Source: Christiangramia bathymodioli (GTDB lineage Bacteria > Bacteroidota > Bacteroidia > Flavobacteriales > Flavobacteriaceae). Taken from it: 64,000 bases of DNA. Where the stretch lies: positions 425,229-489,228 of the forward strand of contig SRSL01000002.1 of the NCBI GenBank assembly GCA_009735695.1, given 5' to 3'. A program made the position numbers and the translations under genes. Positions 1 through 10,055 of the stretch are shown one piece after another; position 1 is the stretch's first letter; the number at the start of each line of letters is the position of its first letter. Under the pieces are notes generated by a model, which was not told the DNA's origin, searched no databases, and was given only the letters and a program-made list of their open reading frames with translations.

Positions 1-1694
1 CTTCCTCCAAAGAAACTCAATTTGTTTTTTGAGGTATAGCCCTTATCGATCAGGTATTCTGCCGTAGCAATGGCATCTTTCCAGGTATTTGGTTTATTTT
101 CCTTTTGCCCTGCCCGGTGCCAGGCATCTCCAAGTTCACCACCTCCTCTAACATGAGGAACCACGAACATACCACCATACATGGTATGAACAAGAACCAA
201 CGGACTAAAGAATGGCCCGGTAGATGATCCATAAGAGCCATAACCATACATCACCGCAGGTGTTGAACCATCCATTTTTATGTTTTTATTATGGATAATA
301 GAAACCGGCACCTTAACCCCATCATGAGAAGTAACACTCACTTCTTTAACCACGATATCGTCCAGTTCGGGATATTCGGCTTCAGTAGACATTGGCTGTT
401 TAACGAATTCATTGCTTGAAGCCAGGTATTTATATCGTTCACCAGGTGTGGTCCATCCTGTTAAATAAACCCAGATATCATCATGTTGTGGTCCCTTTGC
501 GCTCAGTCCTGCTGATCCCGCAGTTTTTGGCAATTTGATCTCCTTAGGCATATCATCGCCATAAGCTTTTTTCAAAAGCCTTGTTTCCACACCGTTAGAT
601 TTAACCGTGTAATAAATACCATCACTTGTTATTCTGAAATTGTCAATAGGACCTGTTTCAGGTTCAGGAATAACCAGACTTGATTTGGCAACTTCAGGTT
701 TATCTTTTGATGATCTGAGAATTTTGAAATTAGGAGCATCTTTAAAGCTCATATAATATATAGCGTCCTCGCTTGTACTAAAGTTTGCAACTTTATCATC
801 TGGTGAAGTTAATTTTTTCCATTCCCCATCGAGCTCCCTGTTATTCAAATACATTTTGAGGGACTTATCCACGGTCAATACCAGCCCGATATGCATATCC
901 AGGTCCCGGTCGTAAATAAGAATTGGGATTTCTTCAGGTTCGATATCCAATTCCGGATATTTCGAACTGGAAAACAAAACTTTATCACTAGACTGGGGAG
1001 TTCCAATTTCATGCTTATATATTTTCATATTCATTTGCCTGTTCTTGTCAGAGACATCGGCTGAATTAAGCTTTAAATAATAAATGGAATTTTCACCTGC
1101 TCCCCAGTCGGCCCCATCTACCAGGTTTAAAACATCACCAATTTGTTTGCCTGATTGATCCAAAACCAGCAGTTCACCGTTCTCAGAACCATCCGGAGCC
1201 AGAATCACTGCGACCCTGTTACCTAACCTGTCTGGTATCACAGAGGTGATCGCGTATGTATACCCCGAATCTGTATTGTATTTTTCAGGATCCAAAAGCA
1301 ATACTTCGTCTCCTTCATATCCCTTCCTGAAATAGAGTTTTCCAACCTGGTCCTCCGGCCTCGTTTTCAGGTAATAATACATATCGTTCCTGGTGATATT
1401 CAGGTTACTGATATTCGCTGCCGTACGGCTATCCATCTCCTTCATTTTTCTGAACATTTCATCCTTTTCGGGAATGGCATCCAGGATGGCTTCAGCGTAA
1501 TTAGTATTCGCTTTCATCCAGGTAAGCACCTTTTCGTCTTTCATATTTTCCAGGTAACGATAGGGATCTTCCAGTCTTTGGCCATGATAATTATCAACGA
1601 CCGGTTTCGGTTTCAAGGTCTCCGGTTTTATAATTTCCTGGGAAAACCCCAGCATTGGAAGCAGCCCCAGCAATAGAATAATGCGCTTTTTCAT
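1..1694 (-). CDS. Prolyl oligopeptidase family serine peptidase (3' end outside window)
   Basis: Reading the minus strand from an ATG at 1694 gives a signal peptide (MKKRIILLLGLLPMLGFSQ) and then a Peptidase_S9_N type beta-propeller opening with the family phrase 'DPYRYLEN'. The frame stays open to the window edge (about 565 residues). Near the edge it reads VMYGYGSYG and FVVPHVRGGGELG, which are hallmarks of the alpha/beta-hydrolase domain of prolyl oligopeptidases. The last visible residues, LSFFGG, are just where the nucleophile elbow (GGSxGG) should begin, so the catalytic Ser, Asp and His lie outside. Likely function is export to the periplasm and cleavage of proline-containing peptides. 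It is divergent from the trehalose synthase gene, with about 215 nt of intergenic DNA between them. Family call is firm; substrate unknown. Confidence 0.93.
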   Translation of the reverse strand, partial: MKKRIILLLGLLPMLGFSQEIIKPETLKPKPVVDNYHGQRLEDPYRYLENMKDEKVLTWMKANTNYAEAILDAIPEKDEMFRKMKEMDSRTAANISNLNITRNDMYYYLKTRPEDQVGKLYFRKGYEGDEVLLLDPEKYNTDSGYTYAITSVIPDRLGNRVAVILAPDGSENGELLVLDQSGKQIGDVLNLVDGADWGAGENSIYYLKLNSADVSDKNRQMNMKIYKHEIGTPQSSDKVLFSSSKYPELDIEPEEIPILIYDRDLDMHIGLVLTVDKSLKMYLNNRELDGEWKKLTSPDDKVANFSTSEDAIYYMSFKDAPNFKILRSSKDKPEVAKSSLVIPEPETGPIDNFRITSDGIYYTVKSNGVETRLLKKAYGDDMPKEIKLPKTAGSAGLSAKGPQHDDIWVYLTGWTTPGERYKYLASSNEFVKQPMSTEAEYPELDDIVVKEVSVTSHDGVKVPVSIIHNKNIKMDGSTPAVMYGYGSYGSSTGPFFSPLVLVHTMYGGMFVVPHVRGGGELGDAWHRAGQKENKPNTWKDAIATAEYLIDKGYTSKNKLSFFGG

Positions 1695-1909
1695 ATGTAA
1701 AATATTTAGTTGGTTACTAACTGGCTTCAGTGTAATGGGGAAGATTTTCAGATTTCTAAATTTAATAAAAAGCTATAAATCAAACAATTAAATTAGAATA
1801 CGGGCATTTTTATTGTTTCGACTCACCAAGCGTTTAGTATTTTTTTAACGAGAGGCACTGGCATATTTTTTAACTTTAAGAGCATTGAACTTCAAAAAAA
1901 ATATAGCAT

Positions 1910-4900
1910 ATGGCTCATCCATCCGATACTTCTGAAAATTACTGGTATAAAGACGCAATCATTTACGAATTACATATCAAGGCATTTTTCGACAGTAATG
2001 GGGATGGAATTGGTGATTTCGAGGGACTTCTTCAAAAACTGGATTACCTGGAAGACCTTGGCGTGACAGCGATCTGGCTGCTCCCTTTTTATCCTTCACC
2101 GCTTCGGGACGATGGCTATGATATAGCAGATTACTATAATATTAATCCCTCCTACGGAAATATAGATGATTTTAAACGTCTTATTGAAGAAGCCCACGAC
2201 CGCGGATTAAAAGTGATCACCGAGCTGGTTATCAATCATACTTCAGATCAGCATCCATGGTTTCAAAGAGCCAGAAAGGCACCGCCGGGTTCAGATGAAC
2301 GAAATTATTATGTATGGAGCGATGATCCCAGGAAATACAAGGATGCGCGAATTATTTTTACCGATACTGAACCTTCCAACTGGAGCTGGGATGCTGAAGC
2401 CGAATCCTACTACTGGCACCGCTTCTTCTCTCATCAGCCCGACCTGAATTTTGAGAATCCGAAAGTTCAGCAGGAAGTTTTTGACGTCCTGGATTACTGG
2501 TGTAAAATGGGTGTAGACGGATTTCGCCTCGATGCCATCCCCTATCTTTTCGAGGAAGATGGAACCAATTGCGAAAACCTTCCGCAAACTCATGAATTTC
2601 TGAAAAAACTTCGGGCACATGTAGATGCAAATTATGATGATAAATTATTACTTGCTGAAGCCAATATGTGGCCGGAAGATTCCGCAGCTTATTTTGGAGA
2701 TGGAGACGAATGCCATATGAATTATCACTTCCCAATCATGCCGCGGATGTTCATGGCAATAAAAATGGAAGACCGCTACCCTATTATCGATATCATTGAC
2801 CAGACTCCCGAAATTCCTGAGAATTGCCAGTGGGGTATCTTTTTGAGAAATCACGATGAACTTACCCTGGAAATGGTAACCGATGAGGAACGGGATTATA
2901 TGTATAAGGTATATACCAAAGATCCGCAGGCTAAGATCAATGTTGGGATCAGGCACAGGCTGGCACCCCTGCTGGACAATAACCGTAGCAAGATCGAGTT
3001 GATGAACGTATTGCTGTTCTCGCTTCCGGGAACGCCTATAGTTTACTATGGCGATGAAATAGGAATGGGAGACAATTTTTACCTGGGTGACCGTGATGGG
3101 GTGAGAACTCCCATGCAATGGACAGCCGACAGGAATGCAGGGTTTTCCTTAGCAAATCCACAGAAGCTTTACCTGCCATTGATCATAGATCCTGAATACA
3201 AATATGAATCGATCAATGTGGAGACCCAGCAAATGATCTCCTCCTCCCTTTTATGGTGGATGAAAAGGATCATTGGGATGCGGAAAAAATACAAGGCTTT
3301 CGGAAGGGGAAGTATAGAATTCCTATCACCATCAAATTCAAAAATTCTGGCATTTGTAAGGTCCTATGAATCTGAAGATATCCTGGTGCTGGCTAATCTG
3401 TCCCGGTTCACGCAGCCGGCCGAGATAGACCTGGAGGATTATAAAGGATATACACCGGTAGAGGTTTTCAGTCATAACAAGTTTCCGGTAATAACAGAGA
3501 GGCCTTACCTGTTCACCCTGTCTCCTCATGGATATCACTGGTTTTCCCTTGAAAAGGAACGGGAACGGGTTAAAGGAGACTCAGAGATCCCGGCCTTAAC
3601 TATCGATTCCTGGGATGGCTTACTAAAAAATAAAAGCCTTCAGAAATTATCCTCACAGATACTTCCGCCTTATTTGAAAAACCGAACCTGGTTCGAGAGT
3701 GGCGGAAGGAATGTTCAGGAAGTGAAAATAAAAGAGTCTTTTGAAGCAGATATAAAAGAGCTTCCTTTCAGAAACCTGATTTTGGAAGTGATTTATAACG
3801 AAGGTCTGCCGGAATTCTACCAACTTCCTGTAGCCTATGTTTCAGAAGAGAATAAGCAATTAAGAGACGAGATCCCAAAAAGAGGAGTGATTGCTGAATT
3901 AAGGATAGGAACTGAAAATGGCTTCCTCTTCGACGCTGTTTATTCGAGGAATTATAGAAATTATCTTCTTGAAGGTTTTAGAAATTTACAAAAGAACAAG
4001 AACGGTGTTGAATTTTCTGGTATTAAAGAAATCATTTCCAACTTCGAGGAAGATATGCGCCCCGATCTTTTAGATACCGAACACCGGCAAACTATTATAT
4101 CTTATGACAATCAGGTCCTGCTGAAACTTTACAGAAGGCTGGACCAGTCCTTTAATCCGGATGTTGAAACCATAGAATTCCTTTCTACCAAAACCGATTT
4201 TGATAGGATCTCGAAATATGCAGGCGCAATCAAATATCATCCAAAATCAGGGAAACCTTATACTCTGGCCATGATCCAGAAAATGGAGGAAAACCAGGGA
4301 GAAGTATGGAATCATGTGAAAGATTCACTGGACCGGTATTTTGAAAAGGTTCTGACCCAAAAAGATCTGGAACTTGACAGGCCGGTTCAATATATCACAG
4401 AAGCATTGGATTACGAAGATTTCCCTGAGGCCGTCAAGGAACTTTTAGGGGTGATCCTCCCGGAACGTATTCACCAGCTGGGCGAATTCACGGCCGATCT
4501 TCATAAGGCATTGTCACAGGACCCTGCAGATAGCAATTTTGACAGGGAAGAATCTTCCCTGCATTACCAGAGATCTCTATTTTCAGGTTTGCAAACCCTA
4601 ACCCGGAATAGTCTGGACAATCTCAAATCTGTACTAAAAGACCTTCCGGAAGATGTTCAGGAAGAAGCCAGGGAAGTCCTGAAGTTAAAATCAGATATCC
4701 TGAAGATCTTCAGGAATATATACAGGCATAAGATCCCGGTGATGAAAATAAGAACTCATGGCGATTATCATTTGCGCCAGATCCTTTGGACCGGGAAGGA
4801 ATATATTATGAACAGCTTCGAAGGTGATCCGTCGAAATCCTTCAGTGAACGCCGTATTCGACGATCTGCCATGAGAGACCTTGCAGCAATGATCAGGTCA

Positions 4901-5212
4901 CTTCATTATGCCGCGTATAGCAATATTCTCTCCTCGGAATACGACCAGCAGCGAAAGGAAGGAGACCTTGAAAAATGGGCAGAAACCTGGCATTATTACA
5001 ATACCAGGTTATTTATAAAAGGTTATTTTGAAAAGGCTAGCGGCAGTGATTTTGTGCCTGAAGATATGGAAGACTTCAAGATCTTAATGCATACCTTTCT
5101 GCTAGAAAAGGCTCTCAATGAACTCAATTACGAGATACAGAACAGGCCGCAATGGATCATTATTCCGTTAAGGGGAATTAAGGAAGTCATAAAATATCAC
5201 GAGAAATCCTAG
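1910..5212 (+). CDS. treS: Trehalose synthase (maltose alpha-glucosyltransferase) fused to a maltokinase-like domain
   Basis: A GH13 TreS domain occupies residues 1-560. The expected catalytic residues are present: nucleophile D208 in GFRLDA, acid/base E250 in LLAEANMW, and D316 in FLRNHDE, with DGYDIADYY before them. TreS interconverts maltose and trehalose. Residues about 600-1100 resemble maltokinase (Mak/Pep2), which makes maltose-1-phosphate for the GlgE pathway; fusion of the two domains is well known. The kinase part has HGDYH (950-954), but where the family normally has D-F-E-G-E-P this protein reads S-F-E-G-D-P (S969), and HLGQ has become HLRQ (R956). The phosphotransfer half may therefore be impaired. 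No glgE or glgB is visible nearby. Cytoplasmic; ATG start, and the 1100-residue length fits the fusion family. Confidence 0.95.
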   Translation: MAHPSDTSENYWYKDAIIYELHIKAFFDSNGDGIGDFEGLLQKLDYLEDLGVTAIWLLPFYPSPLRDDGYDIADYYNINPSYGNIDDFKRLIEEAHDRGLKVITELVINHTSDQHPWFQRARKAPPGSDERNYYVWSDDPRKYKDARIIFTDTEPSNWSWDAEAESYYWHRFFSHQPDLNFENPKVQQEVFDVLDYWCKMGVDGFRLDAIPYLFEEDGTNCENLPQTHEFLKKLRAHVDANYDDKLLLAEANMWPEDSAAYFGDGDECHMNYHFPIMPRMFMAIKMEDRYPIIDIIDQTPEIPENCQWGIFLRNHDELTLEMVTDEERDYMYKVYTKDPQAKINVGIRHRLAPLLDNNRSKIELMNVLLFSLPGTPIVYYGDEIGMGDNFYLGDRDGVRTPMQWTADRNAGFSLANPQKLYLPLIIDPEYKYESINVETQQMISSSLLWWMKRIIGMRKKYKAFGRGSIEFLSPSNSKILAFVRSYESEDILVLANLSRFTQPAEIDLEDYKGYTPVEVFSHNKFPVITERPYLFTLSPHGYHWFSLEKERERVKGDSEIPALTIDSWDGLLKNKSLQKLSSQILPPYLKNRTWFESGGRNVQEVKIKESFEADIKELPFRNLILEVIYNEGLPEFYQLPVAYVSEENKQLRDEIPKRGVIAELRIGTENGFLFDAVYSRNYRNYLLEGFRNLQKNKNGVEFSGIKEIISNFEEDMRPDLLDTEHRQTIISYDNQVLLKLYRRLDQSFNPDVETIEFLSTKTDFDRISKYAGAIKYHPKSGKPYTLAMIQKMEENQGEVWNHVKDSLDRYFEKVLTQKDLELDRPVQYITEALDYEDFPEAVKELLGVILPERIHQLGEFTADLHKALSQDPADSNFDREESSLHYQRSLFSGLQTLTRNSLDNLKSVLKDLPEDVQEEAREVLKLKSDILKIFRNIYRHKIPVMKIRTHGDYHLRQILWTGKEYIMNSFEGDPSKSFSERRIRRSAMRDLAAMIRSLHYAAYSNILSSEYDQQRKEGDLEKWAETWHYYNTRLFIKGYFEKASGSDFVPEDMEDFKILMHTFLLEKALNELNYEIQNRPQWIIIPLRGIKEVIKYHEKS

Positions 5213-5216
5213 GGAT

Positions 5217-6410
5217 CTACTCGACGATATACATTTCGTTGGACGCCTTGATATATTCCTGCGGATTAAAAGTGCTTTCGAAGCTATTCCTCACCAGGTC
5301 GAGTTTCAGGCTAAGATTCTGCATCTCATCTTTGAGGTAAGGATCGTTCTTGTATTTGGCGATTAGTTTCTCGTATTTATTGAGGTTTTCAAGAATTCTG
5401 AAGGTGAGCATTCCAAACCTGATCTTTAGGTTCTGCACCCTCAACATCTGGTCGTGGTATTCCTGCTTCCAGTTTTCAGGGTTGCTGGCTCGTTCTTCTA
5501 CGATCTTGTTTTCAGCGATCTTCGAAATATCAAGGATATACTGGGTACGCTTTTTCGCATCGGTCTCGTTGGTGAAATTCTCGGTGAATTCGGCTTTTGA
5601 AATTCCAAGGATCTCAACCAGGTTATCTTTCATGGCTTTATTCTGAAGATCCTTCAACTCGTTCAGGCTTTTATTGATGCCTTCCCATTCGGTTTCAATA
5701 AGGTCCTTATCATGGGTAAATTGAGAAATTGAGGTGGTCAATTTCATCATATTCATGCTTTTTTCTCTCAATTCCTTATCGCGCCTGTTCAAAGAGCCTA
5801 TAAACTGGCCGATCCCATCTACCAGGCTTCCTGCGAACATTCCCGTAAATGGCGTCCCTTTTGCAAGATCCCCGGTTACCTGTAGCATATGGCTCAGGGC
5901 AGCAAGACTGGCATTGTCTTCTTTTTGCTCATCTACATATTTCTGAAACTGGCCAAACCACTCCTTGTAGCCATCGTAGTTCATAGGATTGCTAACCTTA
6001 TCCAGTGTGGAATAGAATTCACGGGAAGAATTAAAAAGATTCAAAGGTTTGATCTCTCGTTCCATCGAAGCGAGATTCAGCACCGCCGAACTGTAATTGT
6101 ATTTATATACGCTAATGGTATTCTTATCGATCTCCTCCTGGCGTTCCTCCAGGAATTTTACCCGTTCCAGCAGTTTTTCAACCTTTTCAGAAGCCGAATT
6201 CGTAGATTTTATACTCTCGTCCAGGTTGTTGATCTTGGAGTCGATCTCCTTGATCCGAAATTCTAAATTCTGGCTGAGCAGGCTTCGTTCACGATTTAGC
6301 TCTTTAAGAACCTGTTCGGTAACCGTGGCATTATCACTATCTGGAAAGATCTGGGCCTCAGCCTGTAAACCAATTATCAGGCTAAGGAAAAAGAAAATGC
6401 TTTTCTTCAT
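5217..6410 (-). CDS. Secreted coiled-coil protein of unknown function
   Basis: 397 residues, beginning with a clear signal peptide (MKKSIFFFLSLIIGLQAEAQ). The rest is highly charged and helical. Heptad-like stretches about residues 30-95 (NRERSLLSQNLEFRIKEID and following) and 215-300 suggest coiled coils. A Gly-rich hydrophobic patch (about 180-205, GTPFTGMFAGSLVDGIGQF) could touch a membrane. I do not recognise a family. It is convergent with treS, whose stop lies four bases from its own stop, and no partner gene is evident. Periplasmic or surface scaffolding is a guess only. Confidence 0.8.
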   Translation of the reverse strand: MKKSIFFFLSLIIGLQAEAQIFPDSDNATVTEQVLKELNRERSLLSQNLEFRIKEIDSKINNLDESIKSTNSASEKVEKLLERVKFLEERQEEIDKNTISVYKYNYSSAVLNLASMEREIKPLNLFNSSREFYSTLDKVSNPMNYDGYKEWFGQFQKYVDEQKEDNASLAALSHMLQVTGDLAKGTPFTGMFAGSLVDGIGQFIGSLNRRDKELREKSMNMMKLTTSISQFTHDKDLIETEWEGINKSLNELKDLQNKAMKDNLVEILGISKAEFTENFTNETDAKKRTQYILDISKIAENKIVEERASNPENWKQEYHDQMLRVQNLKIRFGMLTFRILENLNKYEKLIAKYKNDPYLKDEMQNLSLKLDLVRNSFESTFNPQEYIKASNEMYIVE

Positions 6411-6536
6411 AATATAGATTTAAGTCTTTCTTTAAACGCCATAGCCATTTTCATATTTCATGCCATTTCCTAAATCCTTGTTATAATGCAGGTTTTTACA
6501 ATCGTTTTAAAGAATAGAATGAGTAGAAGTGTGGAA

Positions 6537-7280
6537 TTATTGATCAGGTGAAGTGTCTTTTCCCATCCTGAAAAGTATTGGAAAACTAACCTTATTTAGA
6601 TCTCCAAAGGCCTGTTTAAGCTCTCTTTCAACAAGTTTAACCGGGTCTGAATGATGTTTTTCCCGATAATGCTTAACTGCGGACCAGGTTCTTAAATACC
6701 CAAGCACATGCTCAAAAGACCAGGTATAATTTTGCTCAAAATCAGGCGTCTGAATTTCTTCAAAAGGGAATGGAATGCTTGAATAGTTATCGTCCAGGTA
6801 TTTTCTTTCCTCATCCCAGTAAGGGCCAATAATATCTGTATAAAATCGATCTATGACCTTGTTTACATCGTGGGTGGACCTAAAAAGACCATAGCCCAGA
6901 ATAGCAATTAGCCCATCAGGCTTAAGACAGCGTTTAACTTCAGAATAAAATTTATCGAAATCGAACCAATGCACAGCCTGTCCGCTAATTATGAAATCAA
7001 AACTATCGTCGGGAAAGTCTACTTTTTCCGCAACCTGGGCCGAATAATGAATGTTAGGATGCTTAAAGCTATACTTTAACTGCTCGTCGCTAATATCTGT
7101 AGCTTCAATAATTTTAAAGTAATCGGAAATAGATTTAGCAACCTGACCGTTGCCGGTACCTACATCCCAGGCCCTGTTGGAATTTTTTAGTTTTGATTTG
7201 ATGAACTGAAAAATCTCTTCAGGATAATCTGGCCTGAATTTTAAATAATTGCCGGGATTTTCTGAAAAATTATCCTTCAA
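6537..7280 (-). CDS. Class I SAM-dependent methyltransferase
   Basis: 247 residues with motif I AWDVGTGNGQVAKS (about 37-50), an acidic post-I residue in EATDIS, and motif IV-like DDSFDFIISGQAVHWFD. This is the Methyltransf_11 pattern seen in ubiquinone/menaquinone-type and other small-molecule methyltransferases. The opening residues FSENPGNYLKFRPDYPEEIF are typical of the subgroup annotated as 'class I SAM-dependent methyltransferase'. Only two bases separate its start from the stop of the upstream serine hydrolase gene, so the two are probably co-transcribed. The substrate cannot be read from the sequence. Confidence 0.9.
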   Translation of the reverse strand: MKDNFSENPGNYLKFRPDYPEEIFQFIKSKLKNSNRAWDVGTGNGQVAKSISDYFKIIEATDISDEQLKYSFKHPNIHYSAQVAEKVDFPDDSFDFIISGQAVHWFDFDKFYSEVKRCLKPDGLIAILGYGLFRSTHDVNKVIDRFYTDIIGPYWDEERKYLDDNYSSIPFPFEEIQTPDFEQNYTWSFEHVLGYLRTWSAVKHYREKHHSDPVKLVERELKQAFGDLNKVSFPILFRMGKDTSPDQ

Positions 7281-7282
7281 AA

Positions 7283-8554
7283 TTACTCTACGATACTTGA
7301 GAATACCATTTGCCTGAATTTCCAGGCGCTATCATCCTCAAGCGGACCACGAGTCTGCTTTAACAGGATTCCAATAACATCGGTTTCAGGATCTGCAAAA
7401 TACTGGGTATTAAAATAGCCACCCCATTCAAATGTCCCGGCACTCCCCTGTCCGCCTTTGTCCTCTCCAGCTTCAGTAAGAACTCCGAAGGCGAGACCAT
7501 AATAATTCTCGGGCCCCATGAAAAGGTCTCTGGAATGGTTGGCTAATATCATATCTACCGTAAGCGGACTCAGAATTCGATTTCCGTTATAGGCTCCCTT
7601 ATTAAGATACATTTGCAGGAATTTAGCATAATCGAGTGCCGTACTGGTTAATCCCGCGCCACCAGAGAAAAAGGCTTTGGCTCCTTTAACAGGATAGTCT
7701 GGATCATAACCTTCTTCAGCGCCTAATGCCTTCCAATTATCACCTTCCTTTTTCTGAACCTGTACAAGACGCTCCTTTTTTGAATCTGGGATATAGAAAC
7801 CGGTGTCATTCATATTCAGAGGCTCAAAAAGCCTTTTTTGTAAAAATTCATCGAAAGGCATACCTGAGATCACTTCTATAAAATAGCCCAATACATCCAG
7901 CCCTTCAGAATAGGTCCATTTTTCGCCTGGCTCATGATGAAGCGGAAGGCGGGCTAATTTTTTAATATTATCGCCAATTTTCACCGGATTGGTAGTAAAC
8001 AGGTCCACAATTCCGGCTTTGGCGTATATTTTCCTAAAACGTTCATCGCCATCTATCATTCCATATCCTATACCCGAAGTATGGGTGATCAAATCTCTTA
8101 TGCTGATTTCATTTTCCGCAGGCCGGGTCGTATAGGAAGAATCTGCTTCGTTGAAATTTTCAAGGATGACCGGATCTTTAAATTCAGGAATATATTTTGA
8201 AACTGGATCATCCAGCTGGAATTTCCCTTCCTCCCAAAGCATCATCACGGCCGTAGCAGTAATTGCCTTTGTTTGAGAGGCAATCCTGAATATATCGTCC
8301 CTTTCCAGCTTTTCACCCTGCGCATTGGTATATCCAAAAGCTTCATAAAAAACGATCTTCCCATCCTTAGCAATTAATGCAACCGCTCCCGGGAGTTTAT
8401 TGGTTTCTATCTGCTCTTCCAGCATATTCCTTATTCTTTCCAGGCGCTCTGTAGAAACCCCAACACTTTCCGGAGAAGCTTTTTCCAGTTGCATTTGTGC
8501 AGATGACTGGAAAACAACGAATAAGAGTGCAAAGAATGAGAATAATGATTTCAT
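7283..8554 (-). CDS. Serine hydrolase, class C beta-lactamase/esterase family
   Basis: 423 residues with a signal peptide (to about residue 20, SSAQ). The active-site S-x-x-K is S93-Q-T-K96 in IASQTKAITA, and the Tyr of the second motif is Y215 in KWTYSEGLD. This matches Pfam Beta-lactamase (PF00144), which includes AmpC, D-aminopeptidases and family VIII esterases. HTSGIGYG (about 158-165) and GGAGLTSTALDYAKF are conserved features of the esterase-like members. Predicted periplasmic. It is the first gene of a two-gene unit with the methyltransferase. A true beta-lactamase role is possible but less likely than peptidase or esterase activity. Confidence 0.92.
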   Translation of the reverse strand: MKSLFSFFALLFVVFQSSAQMQLEKASPESVGVSTERLERIRNMLEEQIETNKLPGAVALIAKDGKIVFYEAFGYTNAQGEKLERDDIFRIASQTKAITATAVMMLWEEGKFQLDDPVSKYIPEFKDPVILENFNEADSSYTTRPAENEISIRDLITHTSGIGYGMIDGDERFRKIYAKAGIVDLFTTNPVKIGDNIKKLARLPLHHEPGEKWTYSEGLDVLGYFIEVISGMPFDEFLQKRLFEPLNMNDTGFYIPDSKKERLVQVQKKEGDNWKALGAEEGYDPDYPVKGAKAFFSGGAGLTSTALDYAKFLQMYLNKGAYNGNRILSPLTVDMILANHSRDLFMGPENYYGLAFGVLTEAGEDKGGQGSAGTFEWGGYFNTQYFADPETDVIGILLKQTRGPLEDDSAWKFRQMVFSSIVE

Positions 8555-8725
8555 GTACAGGATTTTTTTTGATATACTCCCCTAAATTATACATTTTGGA
8601 ATTAAAAGAGCATGTAATTAATAATACCTCAATTATTCACATCAAATTGTTAGCTGTTCGCATCAAAGTAAGGTTTAAATTCATTATATTGTATAAGTTT
8701 AGATTTAAATCAAAAATACATTGTC

Positions 8726-10003
8726 ATGAGAAGAGTACTTAATTTAAAAAAGGAGTCTACACGGTTCCTTATGACCCTGCTGGGTATACTTTTGGTGGCT
8801 GCACAGGGATTTGCATTTCAACCATCAGATATCAAGTATGTGGAATATAAAGGAGAAGTAGTAAACTCTGCTAATGGCAGAGGTATATCCTCGGCCTACC
8901 TGGCACTTAATAACAGTAATATTTCTACCATCACTAATTCTGACGGAGAATTTTCATTGAAAGTGCCTGAAGACCTGATAGAGGCGACCGTTACCATCTC
9001 GGTACTGGGTTTCCAAAGCAAAACCCTTCCTCTAACCTATTTCAAATCTGAAGATACCCGTATCGAATTAGATGAGACCGTCCAGGAACTGGAAGAGATC
9101 AGCCTGTACAAGGCAACCAATGCCGATCTGCTGGTTCGCGAAATGCTGGCCAAAAAGGATGAGAATTATCAATCTGATGAAAACCTGATGACAACCTTTT
9201 ACAGGGAGACCATTAAAAAAGGATGGAATAACGTAGGTCTTTCTGAAGCAATAGTAAAGATTCAGAAAAGCCCATATAATTCTGCTAAAAGAGACATGGT
9301 TTCGATCTATAAGGCGCGTAAGAGCGCAGATTATGATAAACTGGATACGGTAGCCGTTAAATTACGCGGTGGTCCTTTCAATACACTTTATCTGGATATG
9401 ATGAAGTATACAGATTATGTGTTACGACCTGAAATGCTGGATAGCTACAAATTCACTTTCGCCGATCCTACCAAGATTAACGACAGGTTTACCTATGTAG
9501 TTGAATTTACTGAAATGGATAAGACTGATCCATGGTATTTCGGCAAGCTGTTCATCGACGCTGCTACGTCTACGCTCGTAAAGGCCGATTACAGCCTGAA
9601 TGTAGATAACAGGGATGTTGCTGCCAGTTTGTTTGTTAAGAAGAAACCCGGTGGTTGTAAAGTTTGGCCAACGGAATTGAATTATACCGTGGATTATGCC
9701 CAGGAAGACGGAAAATGGCATTATGCCTACGGCCGAGCCGAGCTTGAATATGTGGTAAACTGGAAAAAGAAGATCTTTAATTCCAGGTATAAGATCAACA
9801 GTGAAATGGTAGTAACCGATTGGCAGCCAGTTGCAGATGATAACTGGAAAAGAAATAATGAGATCATCAATCCTAATATTGTAATGGTAGATGATGTTTC
9901 AGGTTTCTACGATTCCAATTTCTGGGGTAGCAATAATATCATTGAACCCGATAAATCTATAGAGAACGCGATCGATAAGATCAGGCGAAATATGGAAGAG
10001 TAA
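8726..10003 (+). CDS. Carboxypeptidase-regulatory-like domain protein, exported
   Basis: 425 residues. An N-terminal hydrophobic segment (FLMTLLGILLVAAQGFAF) acts as a signal peptide. Residues about 38-110 form a CarboxypepD_reg-like (PF13715) beta-sandwich with the characteristic 'NSDGEFSLKVPEDL' and 'LGFQSKTLPL' phrases. The C-terminal 300 residues resemble the envelope-associated Bacteroidetes proteins that carry such a domain without a TonB barrel. Exact function unknown. A strong hairpin terminator follows directly, and the gene appears monocistronic. The ATG at 8726 is followed by a basic stretch fitting a signal peptide n-region. Confidence 0.85.
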   Translation: MRRVLNLKKESTRFLMTLLGILLVAAQGFAFQPSDIKYVEYKGEVVNSANGRGISSAYLALNNSNISTITNSDGEFSLKVPEDLIEATVTISVLGFQSKTLPLTYFKSEDTRIELDETVQELEEISLYKATNADLLVREMLAKKDENYQSDENLMTTFYRETIKKGWNNVGLSEAIVKIQKSPYNSAKRDMVSIYKARKSADYDKLDTVAVKLRGGPFNTLYLDMMKYTDYVLRPEMLDSYKFTFADPTKINDRFTYVVEFTEMDKTDPWYFGKLFIDAATSTLVKADYSLNVDNRDVAASLFVKKKPGGCKVWPTELNYTVDYAQEDGKWHYAYGRAELEYVVNWKKKIFNSRYKINSEMVVTDWQPVADDNWKRNNEIINPNIVMVDDVSGFYDSNFWGSNNIIEPDKSIENAIDKIRRNMEE

Positions 10004-10005
10004 AT

Positions 10006-10036
10006 AAAAAAATCTCCGCGAACTGCGGAGATTTTT
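10006..10036. terminator. Intrinsic terminator, probably bidirectional
   Basis: A 9-bp perfect stem AATCTCCGC/GCGGAGATT with a four-base loop is flanked by an A-tract on the left and a T-tract on the right. It sits between the convergent 8726-10003 and 10056-10631 genes, so it can serve both. Confidence 0.9.
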
Positions 10037-10055
10037 TTTTGCGATAAATTCTAAA

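Noticed and set aside
2291-2735. Antisense ORFs within the treS gene and in other genes
   Set aside because: They are shadow frames with low-complexity, unconserved translation opposite a clearly conserved coding strand.
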